A stretch of 64,000 bases of DNA from Corallococcus macrosporus DSM 14697 (GTDB lineage: Bacteria > Myxococcota > Myxococcia > Myxococcales > Myxococcaceae). Position numbers and translations under genes: made by a program. The stretch covers positions 6,296,001-6,360,000 of the forward strand of contig NZ_CP022203.1 in assembly GCF_002305895.1 (NCBI RefSeq). The letters run 5' to 3'. The notes under the pieces are model-generated. The model did not search any database. It saw only the letters and a program-made list of their open reading frames with translations, and was not told the DNA's origin. Shown in pieces: positions 16,484-24,146 of this stretch. The number at the start of each line of letters is the position of its first letter. The first letter of the stretch is position 1.

Positions 16484-17847
16484 TCCATCATCTTGTGCGG
16501 CGTCACCAGCGCGTTGGGGGAATCTGGGAGAGCGCCATCCACCGCATCACCTGCGAATCTAGGGATGGGCTCCGGCGCACCAGGACGGCCGAGGTACTCG
16601 TTGTCGAACAGGCTGGCATGAGTCAGTTCGTGGGCGAGGTTCGTGACGGGGTTGTAGAGGTCGCTGCGAACCCTGCCGTCGTACAGATCGATGTTCCCGC
16701 CAACGTTATACTGACCAGGAAACCGCAACGGAATCCAGAAGGGCTCCGCCCCTGACTGGTACCGCTGGTACTCATACCCCTCCAGCACTACCCCCTGGTA
16801 GCCTGACGCCGCCGTCGCACTCGCAGCAAACTTCACCTCCACTCGCCCACTCGAAGGCTGCACCCACGGCGTCACGACATTCCCCTTCCGCACCTCTGAG
16901 GTGGAATGCAAGTTCGCCGTCGTATCCGCGTCCACCAGACTGACGCTCGCCGCGCCACTCTCGGTGTCCACCAAGTGGTACAACGCACGCATCCGCACCA
17001 CCTCAACTCCCGCACTCACCGGTTGCATCAGCGTCGTCAGACTCACGCTGCTTCCACTCCCATACGGGTGCGCCGTCTCCGCCACCTGCGACACCCGGTT
17101 GACGTGCCCAAACGGGTCATGGTCCGCAGCACCCGCCACTCGCCGCGAAGCGTCCAGCATCACCACCGGCTTGCCGATGTGGTCCACCACCGGGAAATAC
17201 ACCCCACACGCGGCCGCCTCTTCATTGCGCGTGCAGCTGCCCACCCCATCCTCCTGACGCGCCCACGCGCTGCTGAATTTCGCGCGGATGACGGCCACCG
17301 CCCTGCCTCCCAACCACACATAGTCGTCCGTCGCGTGGTGCCCCACCGCCATCGAAAAGCCGTCATTCCCCCGGTCCGTCAGCAACTTGTGCCCTGCACT
17401 ATTGAAGTACTCGTCCTTCGTCCCTCCGGGATAGGCCTTCAGCCGCCGCCGCCCCTGTGCATCGTAGAAGTAATTATAAATGGCTCCATTGCGGTTGACT
17501 GCCCGGAAGACAGTGTCCGTCGCGACACCAATCTGCGCGCTCTCGTCGACTCCATACTCAAACCCCTGGACAAACACCGGCGTCCCACTCACCCCATGCG
17601 CCCATCGCTGCGACGTCACTCGCCCGTCCTCGTCATACGCCAGCGCATACCACAGCAGACTCCCCGACGCCGTCGCCCCCCATTCCGCCAACCTGTCCAC
17701 CGCCAGCGCCGGCGCCATTGCAAAGGCATAGGCAGTACCATCCGCGGACATGCTCGTGCGGTTTCCTCGATTGTCGTATTCGAAGCTCCGGCTCGTGTAC
17801 GTCCCTCCCGTCGCCGCCACATTCCCCGTCGGCCGCCCGGCTGACAC
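16447..17847 (-). CDS. RHS repeat protein, cassette C, with HExxH metallopeptidase-like tip
   Basis: This is the longest RHS piece (466 residues from GTG 17847). YD-type repeats appear as YTSRSFEYDNRGNRTSMSAD, ALAYDEDGRVTSQRWAHG and IYNYFYDAQGRRRLKAYPGG, then DHIGKPVVMLDASRR and PFGHVNRVSQVAET. Unlike A and B, the core is cut right after IPLRFPGQY and replaced by a tip of about 95 residues containing NPVTNLAHELTHASLFDNEY, a HExxH zinc-protease motif like those of M91-type effector peptidases. RHS homology continues upstream of 17847 but meets stops and a frameshift. The gene is therefore 5'-degraded, though this tip-partner pair is intact. Confidence 0.8.
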   Translation of the reverse strand: MSAGRPTGNVAATGGTYTSRSFEYDNRGNRTSMSADGTAYAFAMAPALAVDRLAEWGATASGSLLWYALAYDEDGRVTSQRWAHGVSGTPVFVQGFEYGVDESAQIGVATDTVFRAVNRNGAIYNYFYDAQGRRRLKAYPGGTKDEYFNSAGHKLLTDRGNDGFSMAVGHHATDDYVWLGGRAVAVIRAKFSSAWARQEDGVGSCTRNEEAAACGVYFPVVDHIGKPVVMLDASRRVAGAADHDPFGHVNRVSQVAETAHPYGSGSSVSLTTLMQPVSAGVEVVRMRALYHLVDTESGAASVSLVDADTTANLHSTSEVRKGNVVTPWVQPSSGRVEVKFAASATAASGYQGVVLEGYEYQRYQSGAEPFWIPLRFPGQYNVGGNIDLYDGRVRSDLYNPVTNLAHELTHASLFDNEYLGRPGAPEPIPRFAGDAVDGALPDSPNALVTPHKMMEWYWQSVFGGGP

Positions 17848-18109
17848 CAGCTTCAGGCTCCTGTCGTACCCGTAGGTTTCGATTCGCGGCGTCGTCGCCC
17901 CCAGCTGTGACCGCGCTTGAATGCCGCCGGACTCCCGTCCTTCTGCGCTGCGTCGCTACGCCTGGCGAGGCGGTCAGCCCTGAGAATGCGCGCTCCACCG
18001 CCGCCTTCACCAGGAGTTGCTGCGCCAGCAGGTGCGCGCGAACCCGTCTTTCAATCTTCGCGTCAAGCGTCGCTGGGGTTCTCGTGTTCATCCACCACGG
18101 GTTGCACAC
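17848..18109 (-). pseudogene. Degraded upstream part of the RHS gene
   Basis: RHS-like coding continues in frame upstream of 17847 (ATTPRIETYGYDRSLKLVS), then runs into a TAG near 17955. A second frame carries SGLTASPGVATQRRR and, further up, CNPWWMNTRTPATLDAKIERR. The two may be one gene split by a frameshift near 17935, or a fusion made by recombination. No signal peptide or full RHS N terminus is present between here and the next gene at 18170. Confidence 0.45.
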
Positions 18110-18169
18110 CCCGACGACGGCCTCAACACCACCCCTGAACGGTTACGTGAGCCCCGTCTGCCGCCGATG

Positions 18170-19156
18170 CTACCGGACCTGAACGCGGTGCACCTTCAGC
18201 GCCGGTTCCTGTCCAGGCGGCGGAGGGAAATCCAACGCGGAAGGCCCGAGCGAGCCCAGCGACTTCCCCTGGCGGCCCGCCTGGGACACCCCTTCAAGCA
18301 CCATGGCCTCGAAGCGGCGGGAAGGCAGCCCGGCGTGGTTGCAGCACGCCACCAACTGCCCTCCCGGACTCACCACGCGCGCGGCGGCCTCGGCCAGCCG
18401 CGCATAGTCGCGCGCGGCGGAGAAGCGCCCACTACGCGTCGTAGAGAACGACGGCGGATCCGAGATGACGATGTCGAAGGACTCGCCCTTCTTGGCCAGC
18501 CGCTTGAGCCAGTCGAACACGTCACCGGCCACATAGTCGTACCGGTCCACCGTCTGGCCATTGAGGCGCGCGTTCTCCTCGCCCCACTCCAGCACGCGCC
18601 GGCTCGCGTCCAGGTTGAGCGCCCGCTTCGCGCCACCCGCCGTGGCCACCACGCCGAAGGCACAGGTGTAGGAGAAGAGGTTGAGCACGGTGAGGCCTCG
18701 CGCCTGTGACAGCAGCCACGCCCGCGTGTCCCGCATGTCCAGGTACAGCCCCACCGACAGCCCCTGGGCCGGACGGATGAGGAACGACAGGCCGTTCTCG
18801 AGCGCGGTGAAGGACTCCACCGCTTCGCCCCGGGCGGGTGCCTCGGGCGCAAGCGACTCCTTCGCCACGTTGGCCAGGACCCGCGCCTCCCGGGGGCGGC
18901 GCTTGAGGTAGAGGCTGCGAGGCGCCCAGGCGGCCACGGCCGCGTCGAGCAAGGCCTCCTCCTCGGCCGGCGTGAAGTCCCGGTAGAGGCTGATGACGTA
19001 CACGTCGCCAAACACGTCCGCCGTCACGTCCGGCACGCCGTCCGCTTCGGCGTTCAGCACGCGCCAGGCCGTGGTCCGCGCGTCCCCGAGCAACGGCCCG
19101 CGCCGGCCGCGCGCCGCGCGCAGCGTATCCACCAGGGAAGAAGGCGATGCACCCAT
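18170..19156 (-). CDS. Class I SAM-dependent 23S rRNA methyltransferase (RlmI-like)
   Basis: This is a 328-residue protein of the RlmI/RlmK C5-methylcytidine rRNA methyltransferase group. The SAM-binding motif appears as VLNLFSYTCAFGVVA near residue 155, and the catalytic-site motif as SDPPSFS near residue 240. ADVFGDVYVISLYRDFTP at about 45-62 is the RlmI-type pre-domain. The ATG at 19156 (MGASPSSLVDTL) is used because upstream sequence overlaps the previous gene. It starts 8 bp after the amidohydrolase stop, so the two form an operon. The N-terminal PUA domain of E. coli RlmI is not obvious. Confidence 0.85.
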   Translation of the reverse strand: MGASPSSLVDTLRAARGRRGPLLGDARTTAWRVLNAEADGVPDVTADVFGDVYVISLYRDFTPAEEEALLDAAVAAWAPRSLYLKRRPREARVLANVAKESLAPEAPARGEAVESFTALENGLSFLIRPAQGLSVGLYLDMRDTRAWLLSQARGLTVLNLFSYTCAFGVVATAGGAKRALNLDASRRVLEWGEENARLNGQTVDRYDYVAGDVFDWLKRLAKKGESFDIVISDPPSFSTTRSGRFSAARDYARLAEAAARVVSPGGQLVACCNHAGLPSRRFEAMVLEGVSQAGRQGKSLGSLGPSALDFPPPPGQEPALKVHRVQVR

Positions 19157-19164
19157 GCCGCCGC

Positions 19165-20490
19165 TCAACTGCCCAGCCGCGCGCGCGTCCAGACACGCTC
19201 CAGCGCCTGGGTCGCCGCGTGGGAGAGCTCCACGTAGTCGAGCCCCAGCACCTGGCCCTCGCGCACGCAGACGCGGCCATTGACGATGGTCCACCCCACC
19301 GGCGAATGCGCGAGCTGCCCGAGCAGATAGGGCGAGTAGCCCGTCTCCGGGTCCGCGGTGGGGACGACGTCATAGACGACGAGGTCCGCGATGCTCCCCT
19401 CCTCCACGTTGCCGGAGGGCAGGCCGAACAGCCGCGTGCACAGCTCCGCCGGGCCGTTGACCAGCAGGTGCGCCAGCGCGCCATCCACGTCCGGCAGCCG
19501 CCCGGAGCGGGAGATGCGCAGCACCCCCACCAGCGCGGCGAGCAGCTCGTCCTGGAGGCTGCCGTGGCCGCCCGTGCCGAGCCCCAGCAGGTGGACCCGC
19601 GACAGCACCGCGTCCATGGGGTCCGCGCCGCGCTCCAGCGTGCGCGCGCCCCGGGCCGCCAGCGCCACGAAGGCCCCACTCTGCTCCAGCAGCTCCGCCT
19701 CCGCGCTGTCCAGCACGCGCGCATAGCCCGCGATGGCGCGGGGCCCGAGCAGCCCCAGCGCGTCCAGCCGCGGCACCACCCGCTTGCCGTGCTGGGCGTA
19801 GGTGGTGGAGAGGTCGTCCTCGCTCTCCGCGAGGTGGAAGACGGTGGGCGCGTCCAGCACCCGGCTCAGCTCCGCGATGCGGCGCAGCAGCGCGTCATCA
19901 CAGGTGAACGACGCGTGGAAGCCGAGCGCGCCCCGCACCAGCGGGTGCTCCCGGTGCGCGCGGGTGAAGTCCGCGTTGGCGTCCAGCCACGTCTGCGCCT
20001 GCGCGGCGCCATCCAGCCCATGGGTGGAGTGGCTCGTCACCAGCCGCAGGCCCACGGCCTCGGCGGCGCGCGCCTGCGCGGCGAGCCCTCCCGCCACGTC
20101 CTGGCAGGACAGGTGCTCCACCGCCAGCGTGACGCCATTGCGCAGGGCCCGGGCCGCCGCGTAACGGGTGAGGGCCTCCACGTCCTCGTTGGTGAGCAGC
20201 CGCGCCACGTGCCGGAGCCGGTCCAGGCGCTCGCGCGGCGGGAGCATCAGGAAGTGCCCCGTGGGCGGCAGGAGCTGACCGTTGACGAGGTGCGTGTGGC
20301 AGTCCACCAGGCCCGGCGCCACCAGCCGGCCGCGACAGGCGACCTCCCAGTCCCCCGGCAGCACGGGCACCTGGGCGTCCGGCGCGACGCGACGGATGGT
20401 GCTGCCTTCCACCACCACGGCCATGCCATGACGGACGCGCCCGTCCGCCCTGAACACGGCACAGTTTTTCAGAAGCAGGCGGCCTTCCAT
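19165..20490 (-). CDS. Amidohydrolase-superfamily protein (SsnA/deaminase-like), ligand-poor
   Basis: This 441-residue TIM-barrel amidohydrolase is nearest in layout to SsnA and related aminohydrolases. LVDCHTHLVNGQ keeps the HxH pair, and FHLAESEDD keeps the next His and Glu. Where family members have VHG and a GTDG-type Asp motif, this protein has AGYARVLDSAE and GLGTGGHG, so one His and the metal/catalytic Asp appear to be missing. It may be non-catalytic or use another geometry. The RlmI-like gene follows in the same operon. Confidence 0.8.
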   Translation of the reverse strand: MEGRLLLKNCAVFRADGRVRHGMAVVVEGSTIRRVAPDAQVPVLPGDWEVACRGRLVAPGLVDCHTHLVNGQLLPPTGHFLMLPPRERLDRLRHVARLLTNEDVEALTRYAAARALRNGVTLAVEHLSCQDVAGGLAAQARAAEAVGLRLVTSHSTHGLDGAAQAQTWLDANADFTRAHREHPLVRGALGFHASFTCDDALLRRIAELSRVLDAPTVFHLAESEDDLSTTYAQHGKRVVPRLDALGLLGPRAIAGYARVLDSAEAELLEQSGAFVALAARGARTLERGADPMDAVLSRVHLLGLGTGGHGSLQDELLAALVGVLRISRSGRLPDVDGALAHLLVNGPAELCTRLFGLPSGNVEEGSIADLVVYDVVPTADPETGYSPYLLGQLAHSPVGWTIVNGRVCVREGQVLGLDYVELSHAATQALERVWTRARLGS

Positions 20491-20568
20491 GAAAGGCTTG
20501 TTCTACCACGGGCCCGGCGGGGCGCGAGGGGGCGCGGCTGCCAGCGTGCATGTTAGGGTCCGTACGGT

Positions 20569-21738
20569 ATGACGCCGCTGAGCCCCGCCGTGAACTCCCC
20601 GTCCCCCGTGACGGCCCCCACCCCGCCAGGGGCCCTGGCCTTCCGGGGCTTGTGGCTCTTCTCGCCGCGGGCAGATGCCCTCATCGTCGCCCTGCCCCTG
20701 GCCCTGGCCCTGTGCACCGCGGCCGCCAACGTCTGGCTGGCCCCGGGCGCCGCGGAGAGCGCGCACCGCCTTTCGGCCTGGACGGCGCAGAACCTGCTCG
20801 GCAACGCCACCCATGTCATCCTGACGTTCCTGCTCTTCGCGGTGCACCGGGACGTGCTCACGTCGGCTCCGGGCCAGCCCAGGCAGGTGCTGGCGGGCTC
20901 GCTGGCCATGCTGGCGGTGGGCACGGTGCTCTTCTTCACGTTCTACGCGGAGCGCACCGCGCACATGTACGGCGTGGCGGTCCTCTTCAACGTCTTCGGC
21001 ACGCACCACACGTTGTCCCAGCACCGGGGCATCTGGTCGCTCCACGGGCTGCGCGCGAGCAAGGCCGGGCTGCCCGGGGCGTCCGTGCTGGAGCGCAAGC
21101 TGCAACAGATGTACGTCCCGCTGCTGCTCACGCTGCTGCTGGTGCGCATCTTCTTCGTCGCCGAGTCCGCGGGGCCCGACGCGCCCGCGTACCTGGATGT
21201 GGGCCAGGGCCATGTGCTGCCCCACGGGATGCTGGCGGTGCTGCTCCTGGTGTGGCTGGGCTACTTCCTGTTGCTGTTCCGCTCCGTGATGCGCACGGAG
21301 GCCGTCAGCGGGCCGAAGGTGCTGTACCTCCTGGCCATGGCGACGGCGACCGGGCTGGTGCTGGTGGCGCCGACGTGGGGCTACGTCATGCTGCCCGGTA
21401 TGCACGGGCTGGAGTACTACATGCTCACCGCGCGCATGCTGGAGCCGCGTGAGGGGGATACGCCCCGGCTGCCCCGGAAGCTCATCGTCCCGGCGATGAT
21501 TGCGTCCATGCTGCCCCTGCTGGCGCTGGGCGCGGTGCATGGCCTGCTCCAGCAGGGCGTGGTGCGGGGCGCGCTGGGCAGCAACATGGGCGTGGCGGAG
21601 ACGCATCCCCTGCTGCGCGCCATGACGTCGCTGGGCTTCGCGTGCGTGCTGGCCCACTACTTCGCGGACGCCCTCATCTACCGCTTCCGGATTCCGTCCA
21701 TCCGCGCGGTGATGCTGAAGCGGCTGGGCTTCAACTAG
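20569..21738 (+). CDS. Polytopic membrane protein with histidine-rich loops, function unknown
   Basis: This 389-residue protein has about nine to ten hydrophobic helices. I do not recognise the family. Histidines cluster in or near the membrane: NATHVILT near residue 82, GTHHTLSQHRGIWSLHGL near residues 145-165, LPGMHGLEYYML near residue 280 and LAHYFADALIYRFR near residue 362. Such spacing could bind metal, as in membrane desaturases or Brp/Blh-type oxygenases, but this is speculation. It stands alone, divergent from the amidohydrolase operon and 18 bp from the convergent MerR gene. Confidence 0.75.
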   Translation: MTPLSPAVNSPSPVTAPTPPGALAFRGLWLFSPRADALIVALPLALALCTAAANVWLAPGAAESAHRLSAWTAQNLLGNATHVILTFLLFAVHRDVLTSAPGQPRQVLAGSLAMLAVGTVLFFTFYAERTAHMYGVAVLFNVFGTHHTLSQHRGIWSLHGLRASKAGLPGASVLERKLQQMYVPLLLTLLLVRIFFVAESAGPDAPAYLDVGQGHVLPHGMLAVLLLVWLGYFLLLFRSVMRTEAVSGPKVLYLLAMATATGLVLVAPTWGYVMLPGMHGLEYYMLTARMLEPREGDTPRLPRKLIVPAMIASMLPLLALGAVHGLLQQGVVRGALGSNMGVAETHPLLRAMTSLGFACVLAHYFADALIYRFRIPSIRAVMLKRLGFN

Positions 21739-21756
21739 CCGGAGCGTCACCGCGCG

Positions 21757-22533
21757 TCAGACGCAGGTGCCTCCGCCCCCCTGCCGCTCCGCGTTGGCCG
21801 CGAAGGCGTCCCGCAGGAACAACGACAGGCCCGGACGCACCTTGTCGATGTTCTCCGTGAAGCGCGGATCCGCCACATACAGCTCTCCCAGGCCCCGGTG
21901 CATCGCGGGCGGGCAGGTGTAGAACCATCTGCCCAGGTATTGCCGGTGCGCCTCGGCCAGGTCCATGGCCGCGTCCGACGCGGCAGGGGTCCCCGCGGCG
22001 AGCAGGTCCGCCAGCGCCTGGAAGAGGGCGTCCCCCTCCTCCTTGATGCGCTTCCAATCCTCCTTCTTGTAGCGCGCGGCCCTCCGGGAGGACTCCTTGT
22101 AGGCCTCCGTCTCCCCCCAACGCTGCTTCGCCTCCTCCTCGTACTTCGACGGGTCGAAGTCGCCAAAGGCCTCGAACATGTCTTCCTTGTCCACGTGCGT
22201 CCCCTTCTCCAGCGCGTCCAGCGCTGCGTCCACGGCGTGCACCAGCGCGTCCAGCCGGGCGGCGCGCTCCGTCAGGAGCTGCCGCTGCATCCGCAGGGCG
22301 GCGCGCAGGTCGAAGGTGGGGTCGGCCAGGATGCGGCGGATCTCCTCCAGCGGGAAACCCAGCTCCTTGAAGAAGAGCACCTGCTGCAGCCGCTGCAGGT
22401 CCGCCTGCGAGTAGAGCCGGTAGCCCGACGCACTGCGGTCCGACGGACGCAACAAGCCCAGCTCGTCATAGTGGTGCAACGCCCGGATGCTGACTTTCGC
22501 CAGCCGGGCCACCTGGCTCACCGTCAGGGCCAT
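21757..22533 (-). CDS. MerR-family regulator with TipAS-like effector domain
   Basis: This 258-residue DNA-binding regulator starts MALTVSQVARLAKVSIRAL followed by HHYDELGLLRPSDRSASGYR, the MerR winged helix-turn-helix. A coiled-coil dimerisation helix follows at about 75-110. Residues 130-250 match the helical TipAS fold, which in TipA and relatives (SkgA, Mta) binds drugs or other hydrophobic ligands. The ATG at 22533 follows GAGGTGGAG and is preferred over a GTG at 22539. A MerR-type promoter lies just upstream, so autoregulation is likely. Confidence 0.92.
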   Translation of the reverse strand: MALTVSQVARLAKVSIRALHHYDELGLLRPSDRSASGYRLYSQADLQRLQQVLFFKELGFPLEEIRRILADPTFDLRAALRMQRQLLTERAARLDALVHAVDAALDALEKGTHVDKEDMFEAFGDFDPSKYEEEAKQRWGETEAYKESSRRAARYKKEDWKRIKEEGDALFQALADLLAAGTPAASDAAMDLAEAHRQYLGRWFYTCPPAMHRGLGELYVADPRFTENIDKVRPGLSLFLRDAFAANAERQGGGGTCV

Positions 22534-22552
22534 CTCCACCTCGTTGAGAAGA

Positions 22553-22583
22553 GGTGTAGGGTCTCACGTCGCGTGAGGGTCAA
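22553..22583 (-). promoter_or_regulatory. MerR-type autoregulated promoter with 19-bp spacer
   Basis: On the minus strand, TTGACC (22578-22583) and TACACC (22553-22558) are separated by 19 bp, the overlong spacer typical of MerR-activated promoters. The spacer holds a perfect dyad CTCACG-CGA-CGTGAG. The promoter ends 19 bp before the regulator's ATG. Confidence 0.65.
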
Positions 22584-22667
22584 GCCCGGGAGAAGTCGCG
22601 CGGCCTCCGCTGGCCAGCTCGCGCCGCTGCCTTCGCGTGCCTGCCGTAACACGGTAGCCTGCCCGCC

Positions 22668-24146
22668 ATGCGTCAGCAGTCACTCCTCCTCCCAGGCCCG
22701 GCGGCGCTCATCGCCGTGGTGCTCGCGGCCTGGCTCGGGATGTCACCGCTCAACAACTTCGACCTCTTCTTCCACCTCGCGGGGGGGCGGTTTCTCCTGG
22801 AGCACGGCTTCACGCGCGTGGACCCCTTCAGCATCACGGGGACCGCGGGCTGGGTGCCTCACGAGTGGGGCTTTGGGGTGGCCTGCATGGCGCTCATCCG
22901 CGGGTTGGGGGCGGGCGGGCCGGGACTGCTCATCGCCATGCTGGTCGTCGCCAACGTGCTGCTGCTCTGGTCCGCCGTGGGCCGGGCGGCTTCCGGCGGG
23001 CGAGGGCTGCTGGCGCTGGCCGTCTTCACCGCCGTCCTGCTGGTCCATGCCCCCACGTGGGGCCAGGAGCGGCCCTACCACCTGGGCCATCTCCTGTTCA
23101 CCGTCGCGGTGGTGAGTGTCCAGGCCTGGCGCGCGGGCAATACGCGCATCCTCTGGCTCTTCCCCGTCCTCGGTGTCCTGTGGGCCAACCTCCACGGAAG
23201 CTGGCCCTTGGGGCCCGCGCTCCTGGGAGGGACAGCCCTGGGCATGGCGCTGGACTCCGCCGGAGACAGACGCAAGGCACTCCGGGGGCTGGCCTTCGCG
23301 GCCGCCGCGTTCCTCGCCGCGGGCCTGGGGCCCGATGGCATGAACATCTACCTCTATCCCTTCCACCACTCCCTGCTGCCCTCCACGCAGAACATCGTGG
23401 AGTGGCGCCCCCTGGACCTCGACCTCGGCTCGAGCTGGGCCTACCTTGCGCTCTTCGGGGCCGCCCTCTTCGTCGTGGGCGGCGCGCCCGACCGCCGGTT
23501 TGCCATCCTCCTGCCCACCCTCGTGCTGGGCGTCGCGGCCATCAAGGTCCAGCGACACGCCCCCTTCGCGGCCGTCCTGATGGCCCTCGCCATCCTGGAG
23601 CACAGCCGACGGCCCACCGCGAGCGAGGCCGTGAAGTGGCCCTGGCAGCGGCTCGATGGCGCCTTGGCTCGCTGGAGCGCACGCGCGGAGGGCCCGCTCT
23701 GGCCCGCGCTCGTGCTGCTGGTCCTCGCCACCATCCACGCGCTCAATCCCCTGCCGGTGGAACAAGGCGTGCGCCGGCGCCTCATCCCCATTGACGCGCT
23801 GGAGGAGCTCCGGAAGCTGCCTCCCGGGAAGGTGCTCAACCCCTTCGTCATCGGCGGCGCCATCTCGTTCTTCGCGGGAGCGGAGTACAAGGTCTTCATC
23901 GACAGCCGGAATGACCCCTTCCCCCTGTCCATCCACGAGGACTACACCCGGCTGCTCTGGGGCGAGCCCGGCTGGGAAGAGGCGCTGGCGCGCTATGCCC
24001 CGGACTACCTGCTCTGGAACACGACGAATCCGGGCAACATCCTGCTCGACCACCTGCGCGCCCGGGGCGGCTGGCGCGAGGTGACGCGGGATGGGAACTA
24101 CGTGCTCTGGGTCCAGGAGCGCGGCACCGTGATGGAACCGCCATGA
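22668..24146 (+). CDS. GT-C-like polytopic membrane protein
   Basis: This 492-residue inner-membrane protein has about ten to eleven helices and a soluble C-terminal domain of roughly 120 residues. The first loop carries NNFDLFFHLAGGRFLLEHGF followed by DPFSITG. This is the DxxxH...DPFS pattern of GT-C-fold glycosyltransferase-like proteins, where the loop Asp is thought to be catalytic. The acceptor and donor are unknown. Its stop overlaps the next gene's start (ATGA), so it probably works with the YfhO-type protein. Confidence 0.75.
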   Translation: MRQQSLLLPGPAALIAVVLAAWLGMSPLNNFDLFFHLAGGRFLLEHGFTRVDPFSITGTAGWVPHEWGFGVACMALIRGLGAGGPGLLIAMLVVANVLLLWSAVGRAASGGRGLLALAVFTAVLLVHAPTWGQERPYHLGHLLFTVAVVSVQAWRAGNTRILWLFPVLGVLWANLHGSWPLGPALLGGTALGMALDSAGDRRKALRGLAFAAAAFLAAGLGPDGMNIYLYPFHHSLLPSTQNIVEWRPLDLDLGSSWAYLALFGAALFVVGGAPDRRFAILLPTLVLGVAAIKVQRHAPFAAVLMALAILEHSRRPTASEAVKWPWQRLDGALARWSARAEGPLWPALVLLVLATIHALNPLPVEQGVRRRLIPIDALEELRKLPPGKVLNPFVIGGAISFFAGAEYKVFIDSRNDPFPLSIHEDYTRLLWGEPGWEEALARYAPDYLLWNTTNPGNILLDHLRARGGWREVTRDGNYVLWVQERGTVMEPP

